The notes beneath the pieces are model-generated. The model saw only the letters and a list, made by a program, of their open reading frames with translations, had not been told where the DNA came from and ran no database searches. Position numbers and translations under genes: made by a program. 12,393 bases of DNA from Gnomoniopsis sp. IMI 355080 (taxonomy: Eukaryota; Ascomycota; Sordariomycetes; Diaporthales; Gnomoniaceae): positions 1-12,393 of the forward strand of contig JAPEVC010000444.1 in NCBI GenBank assembly GCA_027946555.1, read 5' to 3'. Each line of letters starts with the position of its first letter. The stretch's first letter is position 1. Positions 1 to 8,188 of the stretch are shown piece after piece.

Positions 1-924
1 CCCCAAAAAGACCCCCACAACCCCATAAGAAAGAGGAAGAAGTCAAGCAGTAATTTTCTCAGCGTTTCGTAGTCGCCGCTTCTGAAAGTCATGTTTCAGC
101 CTACTGCAAAAACTTAGTTGATCAAATTTCAGGTATAAGGTTTGCTTCCCAGCTGACTCCTGTTCCATTTCCTTGCTGGCGCTCATCCCAAGATTTGCCG
201 ACCTTTTTAAGTTCCCATACCAAACTAAACGACACCCGTGCAGGCTGGTTCCTTCGGCCAAGAACGTTTCAATTTCTTTCTGAAGCTTAAAAATTGAACC
301 TAGCTGTTTCTGTACGTCAGCCGCGCAAACTTACACTCTCACAAGATTCGTGGCTTCTGGGATGGTCCCTAGCACCAAGGCTAGGACGAGGTGAGAGCCC
401 AGGGACCTGACATGGCTCGTCTACAGAGGTCAGGATCGTCGTATGCAGAATCACCAGTGCTATATACTACATAGTACTATGTATGATACAGAATGTGCTG
501 ATCATACCTGCCAGTCCTCTCCCTTCTGCACTGTACAAACAAGGCGCCCTACGGGATGCTGGTGGCCGAGCTGCCAGCATCATGTCCACTCGCATCTTGA
601 CATCACGGTGTTGAAACAGTACCATTCGTTGCGATAAGATCTGCTTCGCCCCTGCAAGCTTGATGGAAAACCTAGTGTCACCAGGCCCATGCTAGGGCCG
701 GTCGTCGGACTATCATAGTCGTAAGGCAGTACTCTTTAACCCATCTTGCCAAGTCACCACAGCGGAGTATATGAATTGGATGTGTCCCTATCGGGCTTGG
801 TTGTAGCGCACGGAACCTCTTTCCTTCTGAGACTTACTTGGCGACGACAATCTTCATGGAGTGGTCGCTACGACTACAATCACTCATTGACAAGACAGGA
901 GCAGACTGACTTTTATCTTCTAAT
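1..924. other. Non-coding stretch with the promoter of the rhodopsin-like gene
   Basis: No reading frame here has recognisable protein features; the open frames are short (under 75 codons) and their translations look random. The last part must hold the promoter and 5' leader of the gene starting at 925. A weak TATA-like GTATATGA lies near 767-774, about 150 bp upstream of that start, and an in-frame stop (TGA, 907-909) closes the frame just before the ATG. The only striking structure is a 16-bp perfect palindrome at 468-483, listed separately. Confidence 0.6.
468..483. repeat. 16-bp perfect palindrome
   Basis: TACATAGTACTATGTA reads identically on both strands; the flanking bases 467 (C) and 484 (T) break the symmetry. 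It lies about 440 bp upstream of the rhodopsin-like gene. It could be a dimeric transcription-factor site or chance. No copy of the full palindrome was noticed elsewhere in the window. Confidence 0.7.
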
Positions 925-2387
925 ATGCAACCAACAGCGTTGACGTCTTCAGCCACTGCGCCGGGCGCCCAAATCATGGCGAGGGATTTGAGGGCGATGG
1001 GTCGAGGAGCGGACCTTTTTCTCGTCCTCACTACTGTCCTCGTACTTGCTTGGATCTTTGTATGCTGCTAGTCAGGTGCTCTTCTAGGTTGACTGCACAC
1101 TTGTTGACAACCCATAAACAGGTATTTCTTCGAGCATACGTTCGGTACTACATGATACGGAACATCGCCGCAGACGACTGGTGGATGTTCGCCTCAATAG
1201 TTCGTGACTTTTAGACTTGGTGCTGCTGCCTCCACTTCTTGCTGATTGCTTTCCAGATTGGGTACACCGGGTATAGCTTTGAGGCCATTTATGGTGTTGT
1301 CTATGGCGGAGCGGGCAGGCACATTACGGATCTTACTACGAATCAAATATACATAGGCCTCAAGACCTGGTATATTTCGGAGATTATGTATGCGCCTGTC
1401 TCAGCAATGGTCCGGACTTCGGTCGCTTTATTTCTCCTTCGGGTCTCCGCGGTGCCTTACCACAAGTGGATCATACTCATCAATCTCTCAGCCATCTATA
1501 TCATCAGCATCGCCTTTACTTTCGTGGTTTCTTTTCAGTGCGACCCGCCTTCCTACTTCTACGACCAGGTGCTCGGGCTGGAAGGGCACTGCATGCCCAT
1601 TACGGTCGTGCCTTACGTGACCATCGCACACAGCGCTATCAGCGCACTCGGCGACTTGGTATTCGCCTGGCTTCCAATTGCTATGCTTTGGAACGTTCAA
1701 CTCAATAACAGAACCAAGGTTGTGGTTGCACTGTTGTTGGGCATGGGATCTGTCGCTGGCCTCGCATTGCTTGTGAGGATACCGTTCGTCAGAGTCCTAT
1801 CAGTGTCACCCGACTTTCTATATGAGACAGTGTGAGTTTGAAGAGCTCGTTTTGGTTCAAATGATACTCTCAGACATTGACAATCGCATTTTAGTGATGT
1901 GGCCCTCTGGTCTGTACTGGAACCGAGTCTGGGCATCATGGCGGGTTGCCTTGCGACGATGCGACCACTCTTCAAAGGCTTTGGAATCGGCCACAACCCA
2001 AGTCGCGTGTACCTCGACAAATATTCACCAGTGTTGAGTAAGTCGTCACACTCCAATAGTGACCACAGGGGCTACCGAATCATCAAATTGGGCGAATGCA
2101 TCTCGCTTCCAGCAACGGGTATAGAGCGCCCCAGTCCAATTCTTGTCAAAGATGACGTAGCCTACAAGCGGAGAAGCACGGGCTGGTTGGATTCTTGCAT
2201 ATCCCCCATATCTTTAGAGTTCTTGAAGCCGACGGTCAAGACAAATATCGTTAGCAGAAGAGACTCAACAGCAGCTCATCACGCTGAAGATTCTGGATCA
2301 AACTCAATCTCTGTACAAACTACCATACGCACAGAGAGTATATATGAGGATATTCAATCTGCACAGGAGCCGGAGCCGGAGGGATGA
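925..2387 (+). CDS. Fungal rhodopsin-domain (seven-helix) integral membrane protein, 4 exons, 426 aa
   Basis: Proposed exons are 925-1059, 1122-1199, 1257-1831 and 1895-2387. Introns of 62, 57 and 63 nt have GT...AG ends and branch-like CTGAT or TTGAC upstream of the acceptors; introns 1 and 2 are phase 0 and intron 3 splits a Val codon. The start is the first ATG after an in-frame TGA at 907. The family is recognised by: a first helix at about residues 29-50 ending in a Leu-Arg-x-Tyr-x-Arg segment; DDWW at 63-66; GRH at 91-93; a long third helix 106-134 (KTWYISEIMYAPVSAMVR then SVALFLLR); QC at 165-166 with Cys183, a probable disulfide pair; the DLVFAWLPIAMLW segment at 204-216; and LWSVLEPSLGIMAGCLATMRPLF at 267-289. 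The polar C-terminal tail (about 290-426) is presumably cytosolic. The family is large in Pezizomycotina; most members have no assigned function. There is no CFEM domain, as found in some relatives, and no retinal-binding lysine motif. Retention of intron 2 would introduce a TAG at 1212-1214. Family assignment is firm; exact exon edges are inferred. Confidence 0.9.
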
Positions 2388-2588
2388 AGTTGATAGACGC
2401 AAGATGGAGGAAGTTAATGTCTGCCTTGACGGGGCAGTTAGCATTCAGAAACGCAATTCTCACAGCACTCTCTTTTAAATCAATCTTCTTCTCTTTCTTT
2501 TTCTTTTTGACTTGTGTCAGTGAGAAAATTCCAAGAGGTACCTAAGTAGCTTGACTTGGTGCTGGCCGCATCGATCAACAGCAATCAT

Positions 2589-2615
2589 TCGTAAAACGCA
2601 GGCAATGTTTTACGA
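2589..2615. repeat. Perfect 9-bp inverted repeat (hairpin) downstream of the rhodopsin-like gene
   Basis: TCGTAAAAC (2589-2597) and GTTTTACGA (2607-2615) are exact reverse complements separated by 9 nt. The repeat starts about 200 bp past the stop of the upstream gene and is followed by AT-rich sequence. It could form a hairpin in a transcript or bind a dimeric protein. A role in 3'-end formation is speculative, since fungal 3' ends do not normally depend on hairpins. Confidence 0.6.
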
Positions 2616-3574
2616 TTACTTATTACCACTGTGTCTGAAAATACCCTGCGCATGCTGATTAAATGCCTTCGATTCCCGAGCTGCTGTCGCCTTCTGTAAT
2701 TGGTTGTGACTGTCATGAAATTCCCCATGTGTGATCAAGATTTTACCCAAGATCTAGGCACACGTGGTCGCTCACGCATGCGTACTACATATACCAGCAG
2801 ATGATAAAGGTCTCATAATTAGACGATTTCCTAAATGAGTAGCGTCTACCCGTGCGGGGGATTAATAGACGAATTTTATATACAGCGCGCACCATGCTGG
2901 CGGGTCCACAAGCGAGCACATGGACGTATTTGCCATTTCTTTCTGGGTGCGGAAGATGAACATTGCAGCGTGCTTGCGACCCAAGTGTTAACGAAGCTAG
3001 ATAGTCTTGATCTTGTGGCATTTTGAGGTTGGTATATGTGTCCCGAACACGCCAGAGTGGTTTGCGAGGATTATGGACCAACGACTCCAGTATATACGTC
3101 ATGATGCAAAACAATGTATTGAGAGAGAGTTCAATCAGTGAAGGTTGATGTTTAGGGATAAACAAACTTTTGTTGGACATCTTGGATAAATCTGTGGCGA
3201 CAAATGCGAGCGGACACTGTGCCTCCTGATAAACTATACCTCGCAAGACAACGTCGCAGTAGTTCGAGCTGGTTACGATGCTGAAACGAATTTCGCGCGT
3301 TTGGCCTTGTTTTCCTTACTTATAAGGTTGTTTCCGTAATGGATGCCACGCAGCCAACTTTCTCAGGACCACATTGGATCTTCGAAATTCACTAATACGT
3401 TTCTTGGTATCAGAAACCCGCACTTATGATTCCCGAGGTCTTCAGCAATGGAAATTAGTACGCTTCTTGCCCATGGACCGACAATATGTCGAAAAGCTCC
3501 GTCCTAGTACGAGCTACCAAACAAAGCTCTCTTGGCAGATTATCCGTGTCTTCAGACTCACCGGTTCTACTTTT

Positions 3575-3608
3575 TACCTACCTAACTACCTGGGTACCTA
3601 GGTAGGTA
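3575..3608. repeat. 10-bp perfect inverted repeat built from ACCTA/TAGGT units
   Basis: TACCTACCTA (3575-3584) and TAGGTAGGTA (3599-3608) are exact reverse complements with a 14-nt spacer. The spacer overlaps further small palindromes, GGTACC (3593-3598) and ACCTAGGT (3596-3603), and a second 8-bp pair, AACTACCT (3584-3591) with AGGTAGTT (3604-3611). Alternative pairings are therefore possible. It is the densest example of a motif family scattered through the intergenic DNA of this window. Confidence 0.7.
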
Positions 3609-3844
3609 GTTCACCTTCAGCCCGCACGAGAGCCCTAATGAAACGGGTCCAACGCAGGCGGCTTTGCCCGCAGGGTACCTCCAAGCATGATTAATGCTGT
3701 AAGTTCCCGATTCGGAATGGCAAGTCCGTGCCCTGCAAAGCTTTTTGGGAGCCTGAAGTGAGCTGACGGTTAGCGAAAGAATGAGTACCTAAGTAACCAA
3801 GTGCTTCTCACATTCCATTTTGTTTTGTAGAGCGGACCGACCGA

Positions 3845-4175
3845 CTACTTCAGCCGTGTCAAATGAACATCTGCTTTGCTGGCGGAATAGTATCCTTGGT
3901 TGATAAAAACAGACTTGGTCTTGTCGGGTTTCTAAGGAAACTGTGAAGCTTTCATCTTTTGGATATCATCCACAACACAAGTAGCAAGACAATTCTGAGA
4001 TTGCGGTCAGACCTACCAATGCCATCAACGTGATCAGATGAGGCAGCGTTGGATGCGAGCTAAGATACTCTTCAAAAGCATCAAACCCCTAATACTCAAA
4101 GGTACTTACAGTAGTAGTTATGTCAGCGGCCAAGAGCTTGTCATACCGCGTTTCAAAGGCCTCCTCAGTAGAGCT
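3845..4175 (-). pseudogene. Possible remnant of a short-chain dehydrogenase/reductase (SDR) gene
   Basis: Two minus-strand peptides, in the right order and spacing, resemble SDR family blocks. The first (4175-4110) reads SSTEEAFETRYDKLLAADI plus three Thr, like the segment around the 'EEF...vlavNvkg' helix, and is followed at once by a GTAAGT donor-like site (4109-4104). The second (3931-3845) reads KPDKTKSVFINQG, then YYSASKADVHLTRLK, then a stop; YSASK fits the catalytic YxxxK motif and the following residues fit the usual 'AavhhLTR' helix. Removing one 50-nt intron (4109-4060) leaves about 50 codons between the blocks, the normal distance. Against an active gene: no glycine-rich nucleotide-binding motif or NNAG was found upstream, the reading frame between blocks is not clean, the loop before the Tyr is too short, and a stop follows the motif directly. 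Chance similarity cannot be excluded. Confidence 0.33.
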
Positions 4176-4830
4176 TTAGTTGGATAAAACGTACTGCAGT
4201 ATATTTCATTTCTAGCTCGAATGAACCACACACTTTACGTAGAGGTGACCCAATGGCAACAATTGACGAGGCCTCCAGGGTCTGACCTCGGAAAAGGACA
4301 CACGGCCAATTCGATTGCTTCGCTGAAATGGTCAAGCCGCATGTGTTAGCTGTTGCACATGCTTGCAAGCCGCTGCGTCCCGGACAGATCTCTTCTAGGG
4401 GCCCTGCGTAGCCGGAATCAATGGGTTTGACGATCTTGGATACTTTACATTCCTTACTTGAAGCGAGCTATTGCATGCCTGCTCCTAGCCAAGCAGTCTC
4501 TGATGAACAAAAGGCCAATCGCAATACAAGCCTCTTGTATAAGACTATTGCCTCATAATTCAACAAGTACATGATTCGAACATTGTACCGCTACTGATTT
4601 CATATTTACCAGGAATCACACCGACACTTGGCTTCATGTTTTCACCTCTATCCTGTGGCAATTTCGAACTGGGAATGCAAGACATGGAACGTCAGCTACG
4701 TGCACAGAAGACCAACGCAAACCCTGAGTAAGTCTAAAGGGGAGAATTTGCGTAAGATGAAATGTGTCGAGATGTTGTGTGGGCGTTCGACTGCTACTGA
4801 CACTAGAACGGAGTACAAGGTGGGCGGGCC

Positions 4831-4840
4831 TACCTAGGTA
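4831..4840. repeat. TACCTAGGTA palindrome
   Basis: A perfect 10-bp palindrome, followed two bases later by a second CCTAGGT (4843-4849). Related units lie at 2536-2548 and 3785-3795 (both containing GTACCTAAGTA), 3575-3608, 8095-8102 (ACTTAGGT), 8173-8188 and 8432-8442. All are outside the two coding regions. Function is unknown. Confidence 0.6.
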
Positions 4841-4911
4841 CTCCTAGGTCGTCGGCCAATGGCTAGAGCAGCATTAACTACGGCAGCCTACAGAGTGCTC
4901 GATGTTGACCC

Positions 4912-4924
4912 GGGGGGGGGGGGG
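4912..4924. repeat. Homopolymer run of 13 G
   Basis: Thirteen consecutive G on the plus strand (C on the minus), about 260 bp beyond the stop codon of the minus-strand gene. Such runs are length-unstable and error-prone in sequencing, so the exact count should be treated with caution. Confidence 0.85.
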
Positions 4925-5183
4925 TGCCCTTCGTGGCCGGTGAAACGCGAAAAGAACGCTGGATTGCGTTTGCTGTATCGATGGAATATCGAGACTGGCA
5001 ATTGAAACCTTCAAGTACGTTTTTTCTCCTCGAGATCGTATCGCTCGCTCCCACCCAGCACTCGCGTAAATTCAAGAAAGTTCCCAATTGCATATGCCCA
5101 TCTTCCAAGTCGGGACCAACACTATTTTTCATCTATGAATAGCTTCTGCATAAGAATTGTTTAATAGATCGTAGGACTACTTA

Positions 5184-7343
5184 TCAAGTGCTTTCCTCGG
5201 CCTTAGTATCACCTTTTGCGGTCGCCTCATCCTTTCGAACGGCATCGACGATCTGCTGATGCTCCTCATCATCCGACAAATCCTCCTCCCAATCAAACTC
5301 CTTCGGCCTCTCCTTCTCCTTGCTCTTCTCATCCTTTCCCCCGTAGCCACCTAGCTTCACCAGCGGACCCATGGCGGCGCCCACTCCAGCCCCGATCAGA
5401 GAGCCAGGGACAGACACAACCCCGCTCAGCAACGCACCCACAACGTTACCAAGACCAACGCCTACAGCAGCGCTAATACCGACACCAGAGAGCACACCTT
5501 GTCCCCAGCCAGAGGCCATAGTTCGGGCCTTCTTTGACTGGCCGTGCGCTTCAACTTCCTTGTTATACGCGGCCCGCCAGAGTCTCTCACGCTCAGCGGG
5601 ATCGCGAACAGCGCGTGCTTGGGCCCAGAGTGTGTCCGCTGTGCTCTGAAGGCGAGCTGCGGCTTTCGCTGCCTCGGCTGCCTTCTCGACTTCCTCGGGT
5701 GTGGGCTGCTGTGTCGCAGGAACAGGCTCTGACCCATCAGCTTGGTCTGGCGTGGCTGTGGAGGTTTGAGCTTCAGCAGATGATGGTTCCTGAGTCTCTT
5801 GGGTGGCCGAGCCGGTTTGCGTAGGCTTGGAGGAAGACTCGTCATTTGTAGGGGGTTCCGATGGAGTCCTGGTATCTGAGGTTGCTTCTGAGTCTTGAGT
5901 TGACTCGACATTGTGGGTAGACGAGACGGGGCGAGCATCAGTGGTATCGATGGAATGGTGTTCAGGCTGTGAGATCGGGTTGGAGGCTGGCGGTGTTCGC
6001 GTCGTATCTGATTCTGGAGCGGGTGGAGTGTCAGGCTTCTCACTGCCTGGGAGTCCAGTAGACTCCGGGACTTCAGGTGCAGATTTTCCTGATGATGGTT
6101 CAGATTGGCTAATCGATTCCTCATTCACCATGGTAATAGGCTGAGCAGCCTCGTCGTTTGCATGTGGTTGCTCTTCGGTAGAAGCGGACGGTGTATCTTC
6201 CTTGGTGTTCAGGGTCTTGTCATTTGTATCTGGAGCCTCGTCTTCGGCCTCTGGCACTTTGCCAGCATGCACAGCTGGTGCCTCCCCGGGAACAGACGTA
6301 TCGTTGGATGCTGCCTCCATGTCAGGTGAGTCTTTCTCAGCTCGTTCTCTAGCGAAGACAAGGCCTTTTCGAAATGTCTTTGGAACTTTTTCCTCGGCCT
6401 CCGTGCCAGATGGTGCAGCCGATACGTCTTTGGTATTTGTCGTGTCCTTGCCAGCTGCGTCTCCCGAAGCTGCATCTTCGGTAGGAGCAGTCTCCGCCTG
6501 CTTTTCAGTAGCAGAGCCTATGCCTTCTTCAGATATTTCCGGGGCCTCGGCCTTGGTTCTCGTTTCAGCATCCATAGGTGTTGCATCTTTGTGATCAGCT
6601 CCATCCTGAGAAGCAATGTCCTTCGAGGACGAATCCTGCGCAGTTGCCACCTCAACAGATCGTGCTGACGTAGAGCTCAAGTTCGTGCCGGGAGGATTAG
6701 GGGAGCCAGTGAGCTCTTCGGCTTTGGCTTCAGGAGTTGGATTTGGAGATTCCGCGTCTTGGACAGCTGCTGTACCCTCAGCTGTATCTTCTTGGGTCTC
6801 TTCTCCCTCGAGAGGAGATTCTGAGCTGACTTTGGTTGCATCACCTTGAAGTTCGGTCTCATCAAGAGGCTGAGGAGGTGTTTCGATCTCTGGGGTGTCG
6901 TCGGCCGCGTGAGATTCCGATTTAATATCGGAAGCCTCCTTCTCAGTCTGCGGAGGCGACTCTAGAGTCCCTTGAGTAGAGTCTGTAGACTCTGCAATAG
7001 CCACTGTCTCAGACTTTGGGTCCTCCGTTGTCGAAGCCTTAGTCAAATAGGGCTCCAGGGCTGCCCGAGCTTGGGGAACGGCTTGAGCGACAGTGTACAC
7101 CTGATTTGCGGTTCCATACAACTGCTTAGCGGTGTTGAGTCTGGATCCCCAGGTAGAACCGGATGGTGCAGAAGCTGCGTCTTTGTCTTCTGGTGCAGGT
7201 GTGTTCGTAGCAGCAGATGGAGCAGCATGGGAGGGCTCAGATTGCCCTGGGTCTGCTGAAATGGGCTCATCAGACGGCTCTGGAGCCCGGTCCGCAGCCG
7301 GGTCCTCAGCAGGCTTTTCCTGCGACTTTGACCAGAAGGGCAT
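5184..7343 (-). CDS. Acidic disordered protein with C-terminal glycine-zipper-like segment, 719 aa
   Basis: A single uninterrupted frame of 720 codons runs from ATG (7343-7341) to TGA (5186-5184). I do not recognise a named family; it looks like a conserved-hypothetical type of filamentous fungi. Seen in order: a short start with MPFWSKS; a low-complexity stretch; a likely amphipathic helix at about 64-103 (WGSRLNTAKQLYGTANQVYTV onward); a long Glu/Ser/Thr/Pro/Ala-rich, presumably disordered body to about 547, broken by one less acidic patch near 317-335 (KTFRKGLVFARERAEK); a charged helical segment 548-608 (EKAAEAAKAAARLQ... RLWRAAYNKEVEAH); a glycine-rich hydrophobic block 611-669 with many G-x3-G spacings; and an acidic Lys/Glu/Asp tail 670-719 (FDWEEDLSDDEEH). 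No cysteine is present and no N-terminal signal peptide is evident. The glycine block could insert in or pack on a membrane as a glycine zipper, with the preceding helix as a regulatory or oligomerising element; that is inference. Composition explains the long spurious frames on the other strand. Confidence 0.88.
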   Translation of the reverse strand: MPFWSKSQEKPAEDPAADRAPEPSDEPISADPGQSEPSHAAPSAATNTPAPEDKDAASAPSGSTWGSRLNTAKQLYGTANQVYTVAQAVPQARAALEPYLTKASTTEDPKSETVAIAESTDSTQGTLESPPQTEKEASDIKSESHAADDTPEIETPPQPLDETELQGDATKVSSESPLEGEETQEDTAEGTAAVQDAESPNPTPEAKAEELTGSPNPPGTNLSSTSARSVEVATAQDSSSKDIASQDGADHKDATPMDAETRTKAEAPEISEEGIGSATEKQAETAPTEDAASGDAAGKDTTNTKDVSAAPSGTEAEEKVPKTFRKGLVFARERAEKDSPDMEAASNDTSVPGEAPAVHAGKVPEAEDEAPDTNDKTLNTKEDTPSASTEEQPHANDEAAQPITMVNEESISQSEPSSGKSAPEVPESTGLPGSEKPDTPPAPESDTTRTPPASNPISQPEHHSIDTTDARPVSSTHNVESTQDSEATSDTRTPSEPPTNDESSSKPTQTGSATQETQEPSSAEAQTSTATPDQADGSEPVPATQQPTPEEVEKAAEAAKAAARLQSTADTLWAQARAVRDPAERERLWRAAYNKEVEAHGQSKKARTMASGWGQGVLSGVGISAAVGVGLGNVVGALLSGVVSVPGSLIGAGVGAAMGPLVKLGGYGGKDEKSKEKERPKEFDWEEDLSDDEEHQQIVDAVRKDEATAKGDTKAEEST

Positions 7344-7507
7344 ATTGAAGAGACGATATAATTTAGAAAGCCAAGGGCACGATAGAATATGGTGGATGCC
7401 TGTATTCGGGAATCAATAATGTACCTTGCTGGTGCTTGCTCAATCGAATATCTATATTGATCCCATATTGTGGCGTTGTATCACCTGGAAACTTGGAGGA
7501 GATCAAA

Positions 7508-7530
7508 TGACGTCGGTGGGTGGTGACGTC
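7508..7530. promoter_or_regulatory. Paired CRE-like TGACGTC sites upstream of the glycine-zipper gene
   Basis: TGACGTC occurs at 7508-7514 and again at 7524-7530, both in the same orientation with starts 16 bp apart. They lie about 165-187 bp upstream of the ATG of the minus-strand gene at 5184-7343. TGACGTCA is the known binding site of CREB/ATF-type bZIP factors, and each copy here matches seven of eight bases. A CCAAT box lies further upstream at 7610-7614. Regulation by a stress or cAMP-linked bZIP is inferred. Confidence 0.4.
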
Positions 7531-8172
7531 TTGGTGCACGAGAATCGAGAACTGCAGGCAGCCTTCTGAACAACAGCGTTGCATTGCTAGCCGATGGGGC
7601 AACCCGCAGCCAATGTGAGCTGGCCATGCTGACATGGCTTTGCCAAATAACCTTGTTTCGATGTGGCTGTGGCGCAACCACACCTCATGCCATAGATATC
7701 AGATCTCTGAAGTGGCTGCTTGTGCAGTCATCGTGATAACCAGATAGATGCACATCATGAGTTCACACCTTCTGGATGTAAACTTCGGAAGGCGGACGGT
7801 TCCTAGTCTCTTTTATGCGGTGGCGATAACTCAAAGGAATAAAAAGGTCAATAGTGCCGCGGAACGCAGTGAAGTGGATAAGACGGATTACCATATTGGA
7901 GTAGAGAACCTAGTACTATTACCTGAAAATTACTTCCAGACAAATGGATTGATGCATAAATGCCAAACCACAATGTGGTTGACAGCGCTAGGGTTACCGA
8001 ATGTCCTAGTGGCCCGTATCTTGCCTAGACTCGACAAAGCTTGTACACTTCCAGTCATGATTTGATGTCTCCAGACTTCGGTGCATGTCCTATTACTTAG
8101 GTGTACGCGGTGTCTTGTTCAAAACAAGGCGCGGTGTGGTGCAATCCCGTTTCCTAAAGTTCTGCCTTACAT

Positions 8173-8188
8173 GTACGTAGGTAGGTAC
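8173..8188. repeat. TAGGTA-type repeat unit
   Basis: GTACGTAGGTAGGTAC combines a tandem GTAG/GTAGG pattern with GTAC at both ends. It is close to the right arm of the inverted repeat at 3599-3608, sharing TAGGTAGGTA apart from the final base. It is part of the dispersed intergenic motif family. Confidence 0.5.

Larger units (their letters stand above)
2388..5183. other. Intergenic region between the two convergent genes
   Basis: No intact gene is supported over about 2.8 kb. A 25-nt pyrimidine tract (2484-2508) follows the rhodopsin-like gene and may lie in its 3' UTR or terminator region. The stretch contains inverted repeats at 2589-2615 and 3575-3608, TAGGTA-type motifs (2536-2548, 3785-3795, 4831-4840), a 13-G run (4912-4924), and minus-strand peptides resembling a decayed reductase (about 3845-4175). 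A 153-codon minus-strand open frame at 2785-3246 has no recognisable motif and is not called. Low gene content plus one fossil suggests a decaying accessory segment. Confidence 0.6.

Noticed and set aside
443..637. Cysteine-containing 64-codon plus-strand frame, considered as a small secreted protein
   Set aside because: It has no hydrophobic signal sequence at the N-terminus, and the cysteines are not in a known pattern.
2785..3246. Minus-strand open frame of 153 codons in the spacer
   Set aside because: The translation has no recognisable domain, signal peptide or repeat, and no flanking splice signals extend it. A frame of this length is expected by chance in several kb of DNA of this composition.
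4176..4460. Minus-strand open stretch just upstream of the SDR-like blocks, with an acceptor-like CATTTCAG near 4325, considered as its N-terminal half
   Set aside because: The translation contains neither a glycine-rich nucleotide-binding motif nor NNAG, and the frame does not connect cleanly to the SDR-like block, so it was not included in the remnant.
5462..6124. 220-codon minus-strand frame, and several plus-strand frames, inside 5184-7343
   Set aside because: They are shadows of the 719-residue gene, whose biased codon composition keeps other frames open. Their translations are low-complexity artefacts.
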